From Candidatus Omnitrophota bacterium (GTDB lineage Bacteria > Omnitrophota > Gorgyraeia > Gygaellales > UBA12090), in NCBI GenBank assembly GCA_030674475.1, contig JAUSCZ010000017.1, positions 1 through 46,263 on the forward strand: DNA of 46,263 nt. Direction: 5' to 3'. Positions within the stretch are counted from its first letter, which is position 1; each line of letters begins with the position of its first letter. The notes beneath the pieces were generated by a model, which did no database searches, had not been told where the DNA came from, and saw only the letters and a list, made by a program, of their open reading frames with translations. Made by a program: the position numbers and the translations under genes. Positions 1 through 9,120 of this stretch are shown here, in pieces.

Positions 1-1750
1 CGTAAAATTCGCTAGTTGGTATAGGTGTATAAATTACCATCATTTCCGGCGCAATCCTGCTGAAAACCATAGAAACACGCCGCATATGATACGGTGAGCT
101 TATTAATAAAACACGCCCCCATTTATTTTGATACAAAATGTCCTTAACAAATTTAACATTCTGGTAAGTATTCGCGGCCTTATCTTCTATAATTATTGCG
201 CTCTCAGGAATCCCTAATGCGATCGCCAAGGATTTCATTATCATCGCCTCTTCAAAAATAAACTTATACCCTGAAGAGAATATAATATAATCCGCGTATC
301 CTTTTTTAAATAATTCAACGGCGTACTGCACCCTTTCTTCATACCCCTGACCGGCCTTTCCTGATTCACCAACACCTCCAGCTAAAACAACAATGCAGTC
401 TGCTTTAATTGGCGGCTGCGCAATTTTTAAAGGTGCAGCCAAAAACCAGATTAAAGGCGTATTGAACACTGACATATATATTGTTAATAGAATAAAACCC
501 CATTTAAAGGACTTTCTGCGGGCCAATTTATATAATTTAAGAAAATTATCCTTCCAGTCAGTAGCGACGCAAGATTTTACTTTAATAGCGTCCTCTATTA
601 TATTGCTCATTTCTTCAATTCTTGCATTCCAGTCGTTTTTTTTGGCAACAGCAATTCGTTTATAAGCCGAATCCTGGCCCGAATCATTAATAGCCCTGGG
701 GATATAATCCATGAATTCATCGCAAGTCTTGGCCACTAAAATCAAACCGCCGTTTTTAGTATTAAAATCTATTACCTCCGGCAGCGCCGTAGATATAACA
801 GGTTTTCCCATTGCCAAATATTCATTCAATTTAGTCGGATAAACATTTTTGGTATACTCAGTTAAAAGATACGGTATAAGGCATACGCTGGAATTGCTGA
901 TAAAATCTGGGATTTTATCATGTTCTTTCTTACCTAAAAAATAAACATTTTGATGCGGCAGCAACCGCGACACATCCGTCTGCAACGGACCAATAAAAAC
1001 AAAGGAATACCGCGGATATCGTACTACTATTTTTTCTATTAAACCTATATCTATCCACTTATGCACGCCTCCCACATAAGCTATTATGGGCTGAGGTATT
1101 TTATCTAATTCGCGGGGCATTGCCGCTTTCGCTAATCTTGCGTTTTCAAACTTCTCAAAATTAACAGCAAAAGGAAAAAGATGCACATTTGTATTATATC
1201 CCCGGCAATAATTATACAGCTCTTTTGAGGTAACAAAGACTAAATCTGTTTTTTTTAATAACTTTATTTCCGACTTCTTTATTTTTTTAGCGTAAACAGA
1301 ACTTGCCTTAAAATTATCTATGCAATAATATATAACTATTCTGGGATTAAAATGCCCTACAACCTCAAGGCTTAAAGGCGTTGGTAAAAATACCCAAACA
1401 ATAGGGTTAGTAAAACCCATAATTTTAAACCATTTCTCTAATACTGAAAGAAGGACATAGCGGTTTATCCAGAGCGCAATCCTTAAATATGGAAAAGGAC
1501 AGACGATTGGTGAAAGGATAAATAAATTATCAGATACTTTTTTGATACCTTTTGCCCCTTGGGACCAATTGCTAATCCTTTTCTTAATCCGCGAAATATC
1601 CCTGATGTTTGGCACGCGCGCTCCGGTATTCTCTATGAAAAGCACCCTGTTGCCGTTTTTAGCGAGTTTGGACATTATCTCCTGGTGTCCTTGCCAAACA
1701 AAATCCCAGTCTATCGAGGAAATACAAATAATATCTCTTTTCTCTAGCAT
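1..1750 (-). CDS. GT4-like glycosyltransferase fused to a DUF218 (YdcF/ElyC-like) domain, truncated by window edge
   Basis: The frame stays open from an ATG at 1750 to the window edge (583 codons, no stop), so the C-terminus is missing. Residues 1-390 look like a GT-B glycosyltransferase: 'AYVGGVHKW' near 224 opens the second Rossmann lobe, and 'YPTKLNEYLAMGKPVIS' at 304-320 is the nucleotide-sugar-binding region of GT4-like enzymes. Residues about 416-440 form a hydrophobic, probably membrane-spanning segment. Residues 450-583 match the DUF218/YdcF family, with 'IVVLAGG' at 453-459, an 'E..AANTYQNV' block at 522-532 and 'SSPYHMRR' at 551-558. DUF218 proteins such as ElyC and SanA are tied to envelope-polymer and lipid-carrier homeostasis, but their chemistry is poorly defined. 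The ATG overlaps the stop of the upstream GT2 gene by 7 bases, so translation is probably coupled. The family calls come from motifs I read directly. The function of the fusion is unknown. Confidence 0.85.
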   Translation of the reverse strand, partial: MLEKRDIICISSIDWDFVWQGHQEIMSKLAKNGNRVLFIENTGARVPNIRDISRIKKRISNWSQGAKGIKKVSDNLFILSPIVCPFPYLRIALWINRYVLLSVLEKWFKIMGFTNPIVWVFLPTPLSLEVVGHFNPRIVIYYCIDNFKASSVYAKKIKKSEIKLLKKTDLVFVTSKELYNYCRGYNTNVHLFPFAVNFEKFENARLAKAAMPRELDKIPQPIIAYVGGVHKWIDIGLIEKIVVRYPRYSFVFIGPLQTDVSRLLPHQNVYFLGKKEHDKIPDFISNSSVCLIPYLLTEYTKNVYPTKLNEYLAMGKPVISTALPEVIDFNTKNGGLILVAKTCDEFMDYIPRAINDSGQDSAYKRIAVAKKNDWNARIEEMSNIIEDAIKVKSCVATDWKDNFLKLYKLARRKSFKWGFILLTIYMSVFNTPLIWFLAAPLKIAQPPIKADCIVVLAGGVGESGKAGQGYEERVQYAVELFKKGYADYIIFSSGYKFIFEEAMIMKSLAIALGIPESAIIIEDKAANTYQNVKFVKDILYQNKWGRVLLISSPYHMRRVSMVFSRIAPEMMVIYTPIPTSEFY

Positions 1751-2646
1751 TTATTCCTGCCCGCGCTTACGGATTCGCATAAACCGATAAAATTACCACA
1801 AGCCCTCCTTAAGAGCCCTCTATCGTGCCATAAAATCCCTTTTATTAGATTACCAAAACATACACCGAAACAGGCCCAACAGCAAAGCACAAGCGAGAAT
1901 TCACGATTTTTTCTCACAAAATAAACTCTGTTCATAATAACTGTCTTTCCAAAAATAAATTCCTTAGTATAGTCTATTTGGCTGGTTAAATGGATGACCT
2001 TTGCATTTTTTACCACCATTAATTTATATCTCTTTCCAACTCTATGGCTGTAATCGACATCATCACAGAATGCGTTACCGGTAAACCATTCGTCAAATTT
2101 AAATTCTTCTACCACTTTACGCCGCCAGACTGTTATTCCTCCAAATAACCAGTTTACACCTCTAGTGCTATCTATAGAAAGTATAGGGGAATTAAAACCT
2201 GATTTTAGAAGTTTACCTCTCTGGGAAGAGCTAACGAGAAAAAAATACTCAAATATATTCGGACTTCTATAATTATAATAAATGTTATTAAAAGAAGCTC
2301 CTGCGATATCCGGAGTTTCTGTTTCCCAAAACTTAAGCATGTTTTCTAAAGATTTTTCTTCAAATACTATATCATCATCCACAAAACCAACAAGAGTTAT
2401 TGATTCGCTTAAATTTGTTATTCCGATGTTTCTCTGTTTGGTAAGCGATGGCGGCCCGGCAATTATATAGCGAATATTCATATCACTATACTTTTTTAAT
2501 ATATGGGATATATCAAGCGGTCCTGCGTCTATAATTAATAACTCCTGCGGGAATAAACTTTGTCTGCGCACGCTTTCAAGAAGACGAGAAATATATTCTA
2601 TCCTGTTTACAGTAGGAATTATTAACGCTAGTTTATCCTTGGGCAT
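1744..2646 (-). CDS. Family 2 glycosyltransferase
   Basis: This 300-residue protein has the GT-A fold signature of GT2 enzymes. It starts with 'LALIIPTVNR' (6-15), followed by an 'LLIIDAG' strand near 36-42. The metal-binding DDD sits at 90-92 in 'GFVDDDIVF'. The conserved 'FDEWFTGNAFCDDVDYSHRV' region further on fits the catalytic-base part of the fold. A hydrophobic cysteine-rich stretch lies near the C-terminus ('LVLCCWACFGVCFG'), so peripheral membrane association is possible. It presumably adds one sugar to the growing glycan; donor and acceptor cannot be read from sequence. It lies 3 bases after the upstream GT-B gene, and its stop codon overlaps the start of the GT4-DUF218 gene. No good Shine-Dalgarno precedes the ATG, which fits coupled translation. 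Confidence 0.88.
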   Translation of the reverse strand: MPKDKLALIIPTVNRIEYISRLLESVRRQSLFPQELLIIDAGPLDISHILKKYSDMNIRYIIAGPPSLTKQRNIGITNLSESITLVGFVDDDIVFEEKSLENMLKFWETETPDIAGASFNNIYYNYRSPNIFEYFFLVSSSQRGKLLKSGFNSPILSIDSTRGVNWLFGGITVWRRKVVEEFKFDEWFTGNAFCDDVDYSHRVGKRYKLMVVKNAKVIHLTSQIDYTKEFIFGKTVIMNRVYFVRKNREFSLVLCCWACFGVCFGNLIKGILWHDRGLLRRACGNFIGLCESVSAGRNKC

Positions 2647-2649
2647 CTT

Positions 2650-4467
2650 TTAAAATATAAATTTGCTTAAATTTTCCTTATTTACCGCTCCGAAATACCT
2701 GCTTGTGTATTCAGAAGCGCTTTGCCGCATATTATGAATATCACATTTTTTCAATACGTCTATCTTCTTGATCAATTCCACTAATTCCCCCGGCTTAGAA
2801 CAATTCCATTTTAGAATTCCGAAATTGAACAGCGGATCAGAATCCAGAAAATCGTCTAATCCCAAATAAATTACCGGCCTTCCAATTGATATTGCATCCA
2901 GGCATACAGTTGATGAGGCGTAAAGCACTACATCGCAATATTTCATGTCATCCTCTAATGACGATTCCGATAATCTGTATTTTAAATATTTAGGATTAAA
3001 TATTCCCAGAGCCTTTTTGAAAGATATTACAGGATGGGGCCTGATAACGACATCATAAGATGCGTCATCGCCAAGCGCCGCGTCTAAAAAAATAAGCACT
3101 CGCACATATTCTTGCAAATCCGACGCAAGGGTTACGAGTATATTTTTTATTTTTATTTTAGGCTGGCATATTCCCTGCATTTCCCTATGTCTAAGGGCGC
3201 ATCCTGTCCTGATAATATTTTTCGGAAAGTCCCAATGTTCCAAAATGTTTTTTGTTACTTCGCCTAAGCATATAATTTGGTTTGGCATAGGCAACTCATT
3301 ATATTCGCCAGGCTCCAGACAAAAATTCAGGTGTTTTTGGATAACTGATGAATGCTGATAGCCAAAAATATTTATGCCTTGACCGCCTTTCTTGCATGCC
3401 AATAATAGCATCTTTTCCCAAGATCTATTTTCAAACGGATACCATAAACCTGTTATTTTGTAGTTTTGTGAAAGTGCAAGCATAGAAAAATAAACAGACA
3501 TATTAACAATCAGTTGCCCGGAATAAACAGAATGCTTTATCTCATTTTGCAATAAGACCGGGAAAGGAAAATCCTGGATTTTATAATCATTCGTAATATG
3601 CAAAAACGCGAAGTATCTTTTAAAGAATATAACAATGATTCTTAGAATAGCATTAATTTTAATAAAATATTCCATTGGGTAAATATCCGCGTTCCTGCTA
3701 TTCTTTTTCAAACTTACGATAAAATCAATAAAATTGCAGGCACTATATCCTACAGTCAAAATCGGCAGATTTTTAATTAAATGAAGATCCTTAAGCAGTT
3801 CTTTAAAGTCACCGAAATATATATCCTTATATAGCCCATTTTTAATTATAGACCTTTTCTCGAACTGAGTTATGATAGCTAATTTCTCAGCTTTCTCATT
3901 CGTAATTCTTTCCAATACAATACTGGATAAAAACTTGTGGGTGAGAATTTTAAAAAATATCAATATATTGGATAGCGGCGTATAATTTATCAGAAATTCT
4001 TTAACGTTAAATTTTACAGAAATATCATAATAGAATGTAACATTATTTGCCATCGCCCAAAACCGTAATTGCCTGGCTAATATTTTATTGTCAGATAAAA
4101 TTATTAATGACGAATCCGGAAAATCAGCCATAAACCTCTGCAGGCTTAAAATATAGAAGATATTCTCAAAGAGCTTTGACATCAGAGGATTCTTATTAGT
4201 AAAATTCATTGCCCACCACTCAATAGAATTATTCGCATAATTAAGTGAACGCATTATTTTGCAAAATTCACGTTTAAAGCTTTCAGCATGTTCTCCGGAC
4301 ATATCATTCCTAGTGATTTCTTTAATCCCAAGCCTTTTTAATAAGTATTCTTTAAGGCTTAAGGTTTTCACATTTTCATTCAGCATGATAAATTTTGCAT
4401 CTGCGTTCTCTTGTTGGAAATATTTTCTTATACTGCTTCTCCTGTCCGTAATTACTACTTTTCTCAT
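2650..4467 (-). CDS. GT-B type surface carbohydrate biosynthesis protein (polysialyltransferase/CDP-glycerophosphotransferase-like)
   Basis: This is a 605-residue protein I cannot assign to one named family. The C-terminal third carries features of the GT-B group that includes KpsS/KpsC and CDP-glycerol glycerophosphotransferases: an 'IRPHP' motif, then 'YASSTVCLDAISIGRPVIYLG', the usual nucleotide-binding and helix-cap region. The phrase 'IRTGCALRH' before it resembles the start of a second Rossmann lobe. The N-terminal half is divergent, rich in Ile, Leu and Lys, with no clear signal peptide. It is probably a cytoplasmic transferase extending or capping the glycan. It lies between a SPASM radical SAM gene (36 bases upstream) and a GT2 gene (3 bases downstream). 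Two other proteins of this general size and fold occur at about 9.9-11.6 kb and 19.7-21.6 kb, but they share little obvious sequence. Glycosyltransferase-like role likely; substrate unknown. Confidence 0.65.
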   Translation of the reverse strand: MRKVVITDRRSSIRKYFQQENADAKFIMLNENVKTLSLKEYLLKRLGIKEITRNDMSGEHAESFKREFCKIMRSLNYANNSIEWWAMNFTNKNPLMSKLFENIFYILSLQRFMADFPDSSLIILSDNKILARQLRFWAMANNVTFYYDISVKFNVKEFLINYTPLSNILIFFKILTHKFLSSIVLERITNEKAEKLAIITQFEKRSIIKNGLYKDIYFGDFKELLKDLHLIKNLPILTVGYSACNFIDFIVSLKKNSRNADIYPMEYFIKINAILRIIVIFFKRYFAFLHITNDYKIQDFPFPVLLQNEIKHSVYSGQLIVNMSVYFSMLALSQNYKITGLWYPFENRSWEKMLLLACKKGGQGINIFGYQHSSVIQKHLNFCLEPGEYNELPMPNQIICLGEVTKNILEHWDFPKNIIRTGCALRHREMQGICQPKIKIKNILVTLASDLQEYVRVLIFLDAALGDDASYDVVIRPHPVISFKKALGIFNPKYLKYRLSESSLEDDMKYCDVVLYASSTVCLDAISIGRPVIYLGLDDFLDSDPLFNFGILKWNCSKPGELVELIKKIDVLKKCDIHNMRQSASEYTSRYFGAVNKENLSKFIF

Positions 4468-4503
4468 GCTATTGTTCTGTTTTTTGCGATCTGCTTCACT
4501 ATC

Positions 4504-5451
4504 TTAGCTAAGAATCTTCTTATAGGTTGTGGAAATTTGCTTAACCCTTTCGTTTATATCAAACTTTGAATTGTAAATCATAACGCCATCTTTGTTCTTA
4601 TTGCGTTGATCGCAATTTTCGCAGATTAAATTACTCTTATTAAAGTTTCCGTCTTTATGGCATTTAACTATTTTATTGCATAAATTAGATGAGAATATTT
4701 CTTTTAAGCTTTGTTTCTTCAAGTCTCCGATAGTCAGCTTTCCGTTAAAATCAAAACAACACATATTCACAGTTCCATCCACCTGCACCTGCAGGGGGCC
4801 AATGAAAGGCCTCGAGCAGGTATTAAGCATGCGCTTTTGAAGGCTTCTGTAGCTTTTGGCATCAACCCAATTATGAGGCATCCAGGCCTCCAGGAGATCT
4901 GCCTTATCCGACCAGAAATTTATCCAATCAGACAAAGAATCATCATTAATTTCCTTCACTAAGTTAAAAGTCAAAAGTAATTTTGTATTCATTTTAATTC
5001 TTGATATCTCAACTAAATTGTCTCTAATTTTATCGTATTGGGGTCCATTCTTTGTTCCGTGTATTTTGGCGTAACTTACTGAATTGTGGGCGTATAAACT
5101 TACCCTGACCGAATTCACTCCCAAATCCTCCAACTCCCTGAATCGCTGTGGAGTTAAAAGCGACCCGTTGGTAAGGATTAAAACAGACATGTCCCTCTTT
5201 TTCATTTTTGCATATTTTATTTTTTTGTTCAATGATTTGTCCAGAAGCGGTTCTCCCATTCCGGGGAAAGTTAAGGTGTCGTATTGCGCTGTTTCGCCGG
5301 TAACTTTATCAAACAAGTATTTAAAAAATTTCAGCCCCATAGTTTCAATCTTGCGGGTGATTTTTTCTCTGGGACAAATAATGCATTTATAATTACACCT
5401 GGTGGTAACTTCAAAACGCATATCATTATTCTTAGGTATCATAGCGGCCAC
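4504..5451 (-). CDS. Radical SAM/SPASM domain protein
   Basis: A 315-residue radical SAM enzyme. The cluster-binding CX3CX2C is at C19, C23 and C26 ('TRCNYKCIICPRE'). A 'LTFPGMGEPLLDKSL' segment corresponds to the SAM-binding GGE-like motif. Residues about 212-282 have several cysteines ('CSRPF', 'VNMCCFDFNG', 'ICENCDQ'), which fits a SPASM/Twitch auxiliary Fe-S domain. Such proteins in glycan loci are often sugar dehydrogenases, epimerases or maturases; the substrate here is unknown. The GTG start at 5451 shares one base with the stop of the upstream sugar O-methyltransferase; an ATG nine bases later (5442) is an equally plausible start. The tight coupling suggests the two enzymes act on the same substrate or intermediate. 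Confidence 0.87.
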   Translation of the reverse strand: MAAMIPKNNDMRFEVTTRCNYKCIICPREKITRKIETMGLKFFKYLFDKVTGETAQYDTLTFPGMGEPLLDKSLNKKIKYAKMKKRDMSVLILTNGSLLTPQRFRELEDLGVNSVRVSLYAHNSVSYAKIHGTKNGPQYDKIRDNLVEISRIKMNTKLLLTFNLVKEINDDSLSDWINFWSDKADLLEAWMPHNWVDAKSYRSLQKRMLNTCSRPFIGPLQVQVDGTVNMCCFDFNGKLTIGDLKKQSLKEIFSSNLCNKIVKCHKDGNFNKSNLICENCDQRNKNKDGVMIYNSKFDINERVKQISTTYKKILS

Positions 5452-6398
5452 TACGTATTTAGCTCTAGATTTGCTAACCGATGGATAAAGACTCCGTCAA
5501 ACTTATGAATAAACGGGAAAACTGCCGAAAAATGATATTTATAAAAAGGACAGACTTCATCAACTAAATACCTGTCCGTGTTTACCCACGGATACCTTGA
5601 GAAATTGATTACTTCACCTCCAGGCAGAATTTTCTGTTTGCGGTTACAACAATAGAATAAATTATCTTTAGCGGAATTTCGCCTCATGAGCGCGAAATAA
5701 TCGTTTATAGTTTTATAATCCATCTCCTGCATCGAAGCAATATTTATCAAAAGTCTGTATTTTAAATTTTTCATATTCATGGATTTATCGGCCGGAACAT
5801 AAAGAAAATCCACTTCACCGGCATCAAAAGAATTTGTTATCAGGAAATGAGTTTGCTTCGGATAAATCCTCTGAAGGTTAATAGCCTGAAACAATAAAAC
5901 CTTTCCTAAATCCAGAAGCGTTATTTTGCAATTGGGATAAATTTTCTTTAAAAGCGCGGAAAGAAAGCCAAAGCCATCGCCGATAACCAATATGTTAAAC
6001 TCTTCGTGATGATCTATCTTTAAATATTGTCTTATCACCGATAATGAGCATATCTGTCGAAAGCAGTCATACGATAAGTAGGAATTTATTTTTTTAATAA
6101 TTACTCTTGATTCCTCAATTAGCGTGAGTATTTCCTTTTTATGCTGCAATTTTATAAAATAGGTTAAATTGCAAAAATATTTTAATGTTCTATTTAACGC
6201 GTTGGTCGGCTGCAGATCTCCAAAGCCGTAACCTTTATATGAGGTAAGATTGCCATTGTTATCAATACAAACTTTAACTTTTTGCCCGAATTCCTTCCAA
6301 TGAGAAGAAGCGGTTATTTCTTCAGTATCGCGTTGTAAATAATAAGAATTATACAGCGCCCTGACAATATCCGGACGCGGCAGATAATTTATGTTCAT
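5451..6398 (-). CDS. Putative sugar O-methyltransferase
   Basis: A 315-residue protein resembling the putative sugar O-methyltransferase family seen in surface polysaccharide loci. In the middle, 'NILVIGDGFGFLSALL' is a glycine-rich SAM-binding motif I, followed by 'KITLLDLGKVLLFQAINL', where the acidic D of the second strand would bind the SAM ribose. The N-terminal 140 residues are helical and family-specific. The C-terminal 'PGGEVINFSRYPW' and 'VCPFYKYHF' also look like this family. Its ATG overlaps the stop of the upstream ABC exporter (ATGA, 4 bases), and its stop overlaps the downstream radical SAM start. A second member of the family lies at 18566-19669. O-methylation of a glycan sugar is the likely role; the position and sugar are not known. 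Confidence 0.75.
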   Translation of the reverse strand: MNINYLPRPDIVRALYNSYYLQRDTEEITASSHWKEFGQKVKVCIDNNGNLTSYKGYGFGDLQPTNALNRTLKYFCNLTYFIKLQHKKEILTLIEESRVIIKKINSYLSYDCFRQICSLSVIRQYLKIDHHEEFNILVIGDGFGFLSALLKKIYPNCKITLLDLGKVLLFQAINLQRIYPKQTHFLITNSFDAGEVDFLYVPADKSMNMKNLKYRLLINIASMQEMDYKTINDYFALMRRNSAKDNLFYCCNRKQKILPGGEVINFSRYPWVNTDRYLVDEVCPFYKYHFSAVFPFIHKFDGVFIHRLANLELNT

Positions 6399-8179
6399 TC
6401 TAAATACAGCCTGTAATAATACTGCCCTGACTTAGCCAATTCACTATGAGTTCCTTCCTCAATTTTAAAACCGTCTTTTATAACTAAAATATTATCTGCG
6501 TCGCGTATGCTTGATAGACGGTGAGCGACAATAATAACTGTTTTTGTGCCGGAAATTTCTCGCATTGCTTTTTGAATCATCTCTTCAGAAATATTATCAA
6601 GGGAATTTGTAGCTTCATCAAATATTAATATCGCGGGGTTTCTTAAAATTGCGCGGGCTATCGCGATGCGCTGCTGCTGGCCCGCGGATAACTTCATTCC
6701 CTTTTCGCCGACAATCGTCTCGTACCTATCCGGCAGAGTCTCAATAAACTCATCCGCATGCGCGATTTCCGCCGCCCTGACAACCTCCCGCATGGAATAC
6801 CCCTTATCGCCAAAAGTAATATTGTCTTTTATGTCAGCGTGAAAAAGGAAAGGTTCCTGGCTCACAAAGCTTATCTGTCTTAGCCAGCTCTCGGAAGTAT
6901 ATTCATTAAGGCTTACGCCATCAACTAAAATTTCTCCCTGGCCCGGTTTAATTAATTTCAGCAAGAGATTTACTATTGTTGTTTTCCCGCTTCCTGATTT
7001 TCCGACTATCGCGGTTGTCTTCAGCGCTTCTATTGTAAAATTTAAGCCCTTGAGAAAAGGCGGCCTATCTTTATAGGAAAAATGCACATCCTTAAACTCT
7101 ATTGAAGCTTTCAGGGTTGAGAAATTCTTGGTCCCTGGGCTAACTCTATTTTCTTGCAAGGCAGAAATATCCTGAACTGCTTCCGCGTCAGGCAAGAGGC
7201 GCATAACAGTCATACGCATTCGGCCCACATTCGCGATACGCGGCAGGAGACGCACGCATGCCGCCAGAAAGATCGCCGTATCCGCCAGATTTTTAATATA
7301 AACGATTCTGTTTGCGCTTAATAAAGCTATGGCAATGACAAATAAATACATCGACAGGTCAATCGTATTTTTAGGAATTGCCAGCCACATTGCCTCTTTC
7401 AGATAAATATCGCTTAAACATTTGTTTGTTTTGTCGAAATTATCTATCCATCTGGGTTTTGCGAGATGTACTATAATGTGTTTTATCCCGTTTAAAAATT
7501 CGTTAGTAATTACCTGCTGTTTTAAGCTAAGCGTTTTCCTTCTTTGTCCCAAGGTATAGGAAATTTTTCTGGCTACTATAGTTATCAGCATATTGAATAT
7601 AACTATGAAACATATAATAAAAACAGTAAGTTTATAGTTGATAAAAAATAATACGCCTATCAGAAATAAGATATGGATAACTTCACCTATGAGCTGGGGC
7701 AAAGTAGTAAGCAGAGTCATAATGCTTTGGGGAGCGGAAAATAAATAATAAAATATTTCACCGTGCTTATGCTCTATGAAGAATTGGAAATCCAGTGATG
7801 CATACTTCCTAAAGAGGCTATCTTTAAGATGATACGCGACACGGCTACTTCCGAAAGCTATAAGATATTCCAAGAATAAGGCGCTGAATATGGCTGAGAT
7901 AGTTATAAGGAGCAGGAAAATTGTTGCAGCAAATAAAGAGTCCTTGACCGGAATCAGGCCGGTTAAACTCTGCACTTTCAAAAAAAGCAGGTTGCCACCT
8001 TGCGCTGATCCCGGTAAAACAAAATTTAGAAGCGGAGATATGGCAACGATATTAAGACTAGCCAAGAAACCGCTTAAGAAAGTAAAAAAAATAATCCATA
8101 AATATATATGCGTATATGGTTTTATGATTGCAAATAAGTGGTAAAACTTAAAACCTTTTGATTTAGAATATATTAGCAT
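6395..8179 (-). CDS. ABC exporter, fused permease and ATPase (MsbA-like)
   Basis: This 594-residue half-transporter has an N-terminal membrane domain (about residues 1-330, with hydrophobic segments starting at 'HIYLWIIFFTFLSGFLASL') and a C-terminal nucleotide-binding domain. In the ATPase I see Walker A 'GKSGSGKTT' at 393-401, a Q-loop near 441 ('SFVSQE'), the signature 'LSAGQQQR' near 497 (Ala for the usual Gly), Walker B 'ILIFDEATNSLD' near 516, and the switch histidine in 'VAHRLSS' near 553. It would act as a homodimer. In this setting it most likely flips a lipid-linked glycan or glycolipid across the inner membrane. No Wzx flippase or Wzm/Wzt pair is visible in the window, so this is the only export candidate here. 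Its ATG overlaps the stop of the DAHPS-like gene by 7 bases. Confidence 0.93.
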   Translation of the reverse strand: MLIYSKSKGFKFYHLFAIIKPYTHIYLWIIFFTFLSGFLASLNIVAISPLLNFVLPGSAQGGNLLFLKVQSLTGLIPVKDSLFAATIFLLLITISAIFSALFLEYLIAFGSSRVAYHLKDSLFRKYASLDFQFFIEHKHGEIFYYLFSAPQSIMTLLTTLPQLIGEVIHILFLIGVLFFINYKLTVFIICFIVIFNMLITIVARKISYTLGQRRKTLSLKQQVITNEFLNGIKHIIVHLAKPRWIDNFDKTNKCLSDIYLKEAMWLAIPKNTIDLSMYLFVIAIALLSANRIVYIKNLADTAIFLAACVRLLPRIANVGRMRMTVMRLLPDAEAVQDISALQENRVSPGTKNFSTLKASIEFKDVHFSYKDRPPFLKGLNFTIEALKTTAIVGKSGSGKTTIVNLLLKLIKPGQGEILVDGVSLNEYTSESWLRQISFVSQEPFLFHADIKDNITFGDKGYSMREVVRAAEIAHADEFIETLPDRYETIVGEKGMKLSAGQQQRIAIARAILRNPAILIFDEATNSLDNISEEMIQKAMREISGTKTVIIVAHRLSSIRDADNILVIKDGFKIEEGTHSELAKSGQYYYRLYLE

Positions 8180-9105
8180 TTATCCTTTTTTGATATTTTG
8201 ACAATAGCTGTTATATCCTTCATAAGTAAATCGAAGTCTTTAAAGTTAAGCGCCTGCAAAGGATCCACCCATGCCTTATCCGGCTCTGGATGGACCTCAA
8301 CTAATAAACCATCTGCTCCCGCGGCAACAGCGGCGCGGGAAACTGCGCTTACGTAACTCCTTTTAAACGTAGCATGGCTAGGATCCACAAAGACCATAAC
8401 TGAAGGGGCATATTCATTTAACGCGCAGATAGCCTGGATATCAACAATCGCCCTAGATTCAATACTATGCGTATGCGGAGTTGAAACTCCCCTTTCACAA
8501 AAAACAAAATCGTGCTTGCCTCTTACCTCAAAATGCTCTGCTACCCCCAATAAGGAACGAATACTTTCTCCGGAGTGTCTTTTTATCATAATCGGTTTTT
8601 TTGAAGCGGAAAGCGCTTCTATAAGGTCCATATTAAACATATGCCGATAACCTATCTGAAACATATCTACATATGTTGACATCATTTTAACTGAATCAGC
8701 ATACAGTATTTCTGAAATTACGGGCAAACCATATTTTTCTCCCGCTTCCTTGAGATACCCTAATCTAATCTCGGCCTTTTTAAATAATTCATTTTTAGAT
8801 AAAATCTTCCACCTATCCCCTGTAGTTACACTGCTATCTGTATCAGGTCTTCCTAGGGGGTCTCCGTATGGAAAGGTAAGAGGCTTAAAAACACCACCTC
8901 TTAACATTTTTGCGCCTGAAGATTTAATATTTTTTGCGATCTCCATAATCTGCGGTTTGCTTTCCACGGTGCACGGTCCAGCAATCACCGTTACCTGCGC
9001 CTTATTATTAAGCTTTAGCTTACCTGCTTTAATAATTCTGGTATAATCCTTCCTTGTAACAAGCGGTATGTTATTAATCAAATCTCCCGATGATATATCT
9101 TTCAT
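8173..9105 (-). CDS. DAHP synthase-like aldolase (3-deoxy-7-phosphoheptulonate synthase family)
   Basis: A 310-residue TIM-barrel enzyme of the DAHP/KDO8P synthase superfamily, closest to type I-beta DAHP synthases. Visible motifs are 'IAGPCTVES' (41-49, metal-ligand Cys45), 'MLRGGVFKP' (67-75, with the PEP-binding lysine at 74), 'MIKRHSGE' (173-180), 'CERGVS' (203-208), 'VDPSHAT' (240-246) and 'VEVHPEP' (269-275). These families condense PEP with an aldose phosphate to give a 2-keto-3-deoxy sugar acid. Unusually, the PEP-site loop is followed by an extra stretch at about 82-104 ('GDPLGRPDTDSS' onward) where I would expect the shorter 'TSPYSFQG'-type loop. It has a clear Shine-Dalgarno (AGAGGTG) before the ATG. 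It could feed the shikimate pathway or make a glycan ulosonic acid; the context favours a dedicated role, but that is inference. Confidence 0.88.
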   Translation of the reverse strand: MKDISSGDLINNIPLVTRKDYTRIIKAGKLKLNNKAQVTVIAGPCTVESKPQIMEIAKNIKSSGAKMLRGGVFKPLTFPYGDPLGRPDTDSSVTTGDRWKILSKNELFKKAEIRLGYLKEAGEKYGLPVISEILYADSVKMMSTYVDMFQIGYRHMFNMDLIEALSASKKPIMIKRHSGESIRSLLGVAEHFEVRGKHDFVFCERGVSTPHTHSIESRAIVDIQAICALNEYAPSVMVFVDPSHATFKRSYVSAVSRAAVAAGADGLLVEVHPEPDKAWVDPLQALNFKDFDLLMKDITAIVKISKKDKC

Positions 9106-9120
9106 AATTCACCTCTTATT

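Noticed and set aside
393-665. Plus-strand 90-codon ORF and another at 1542-1790
   Set aside because: Both are antisense to the continuous minus-strand GT4-DUF218 frame, which has clear domain motifs. They show no family features of their own.
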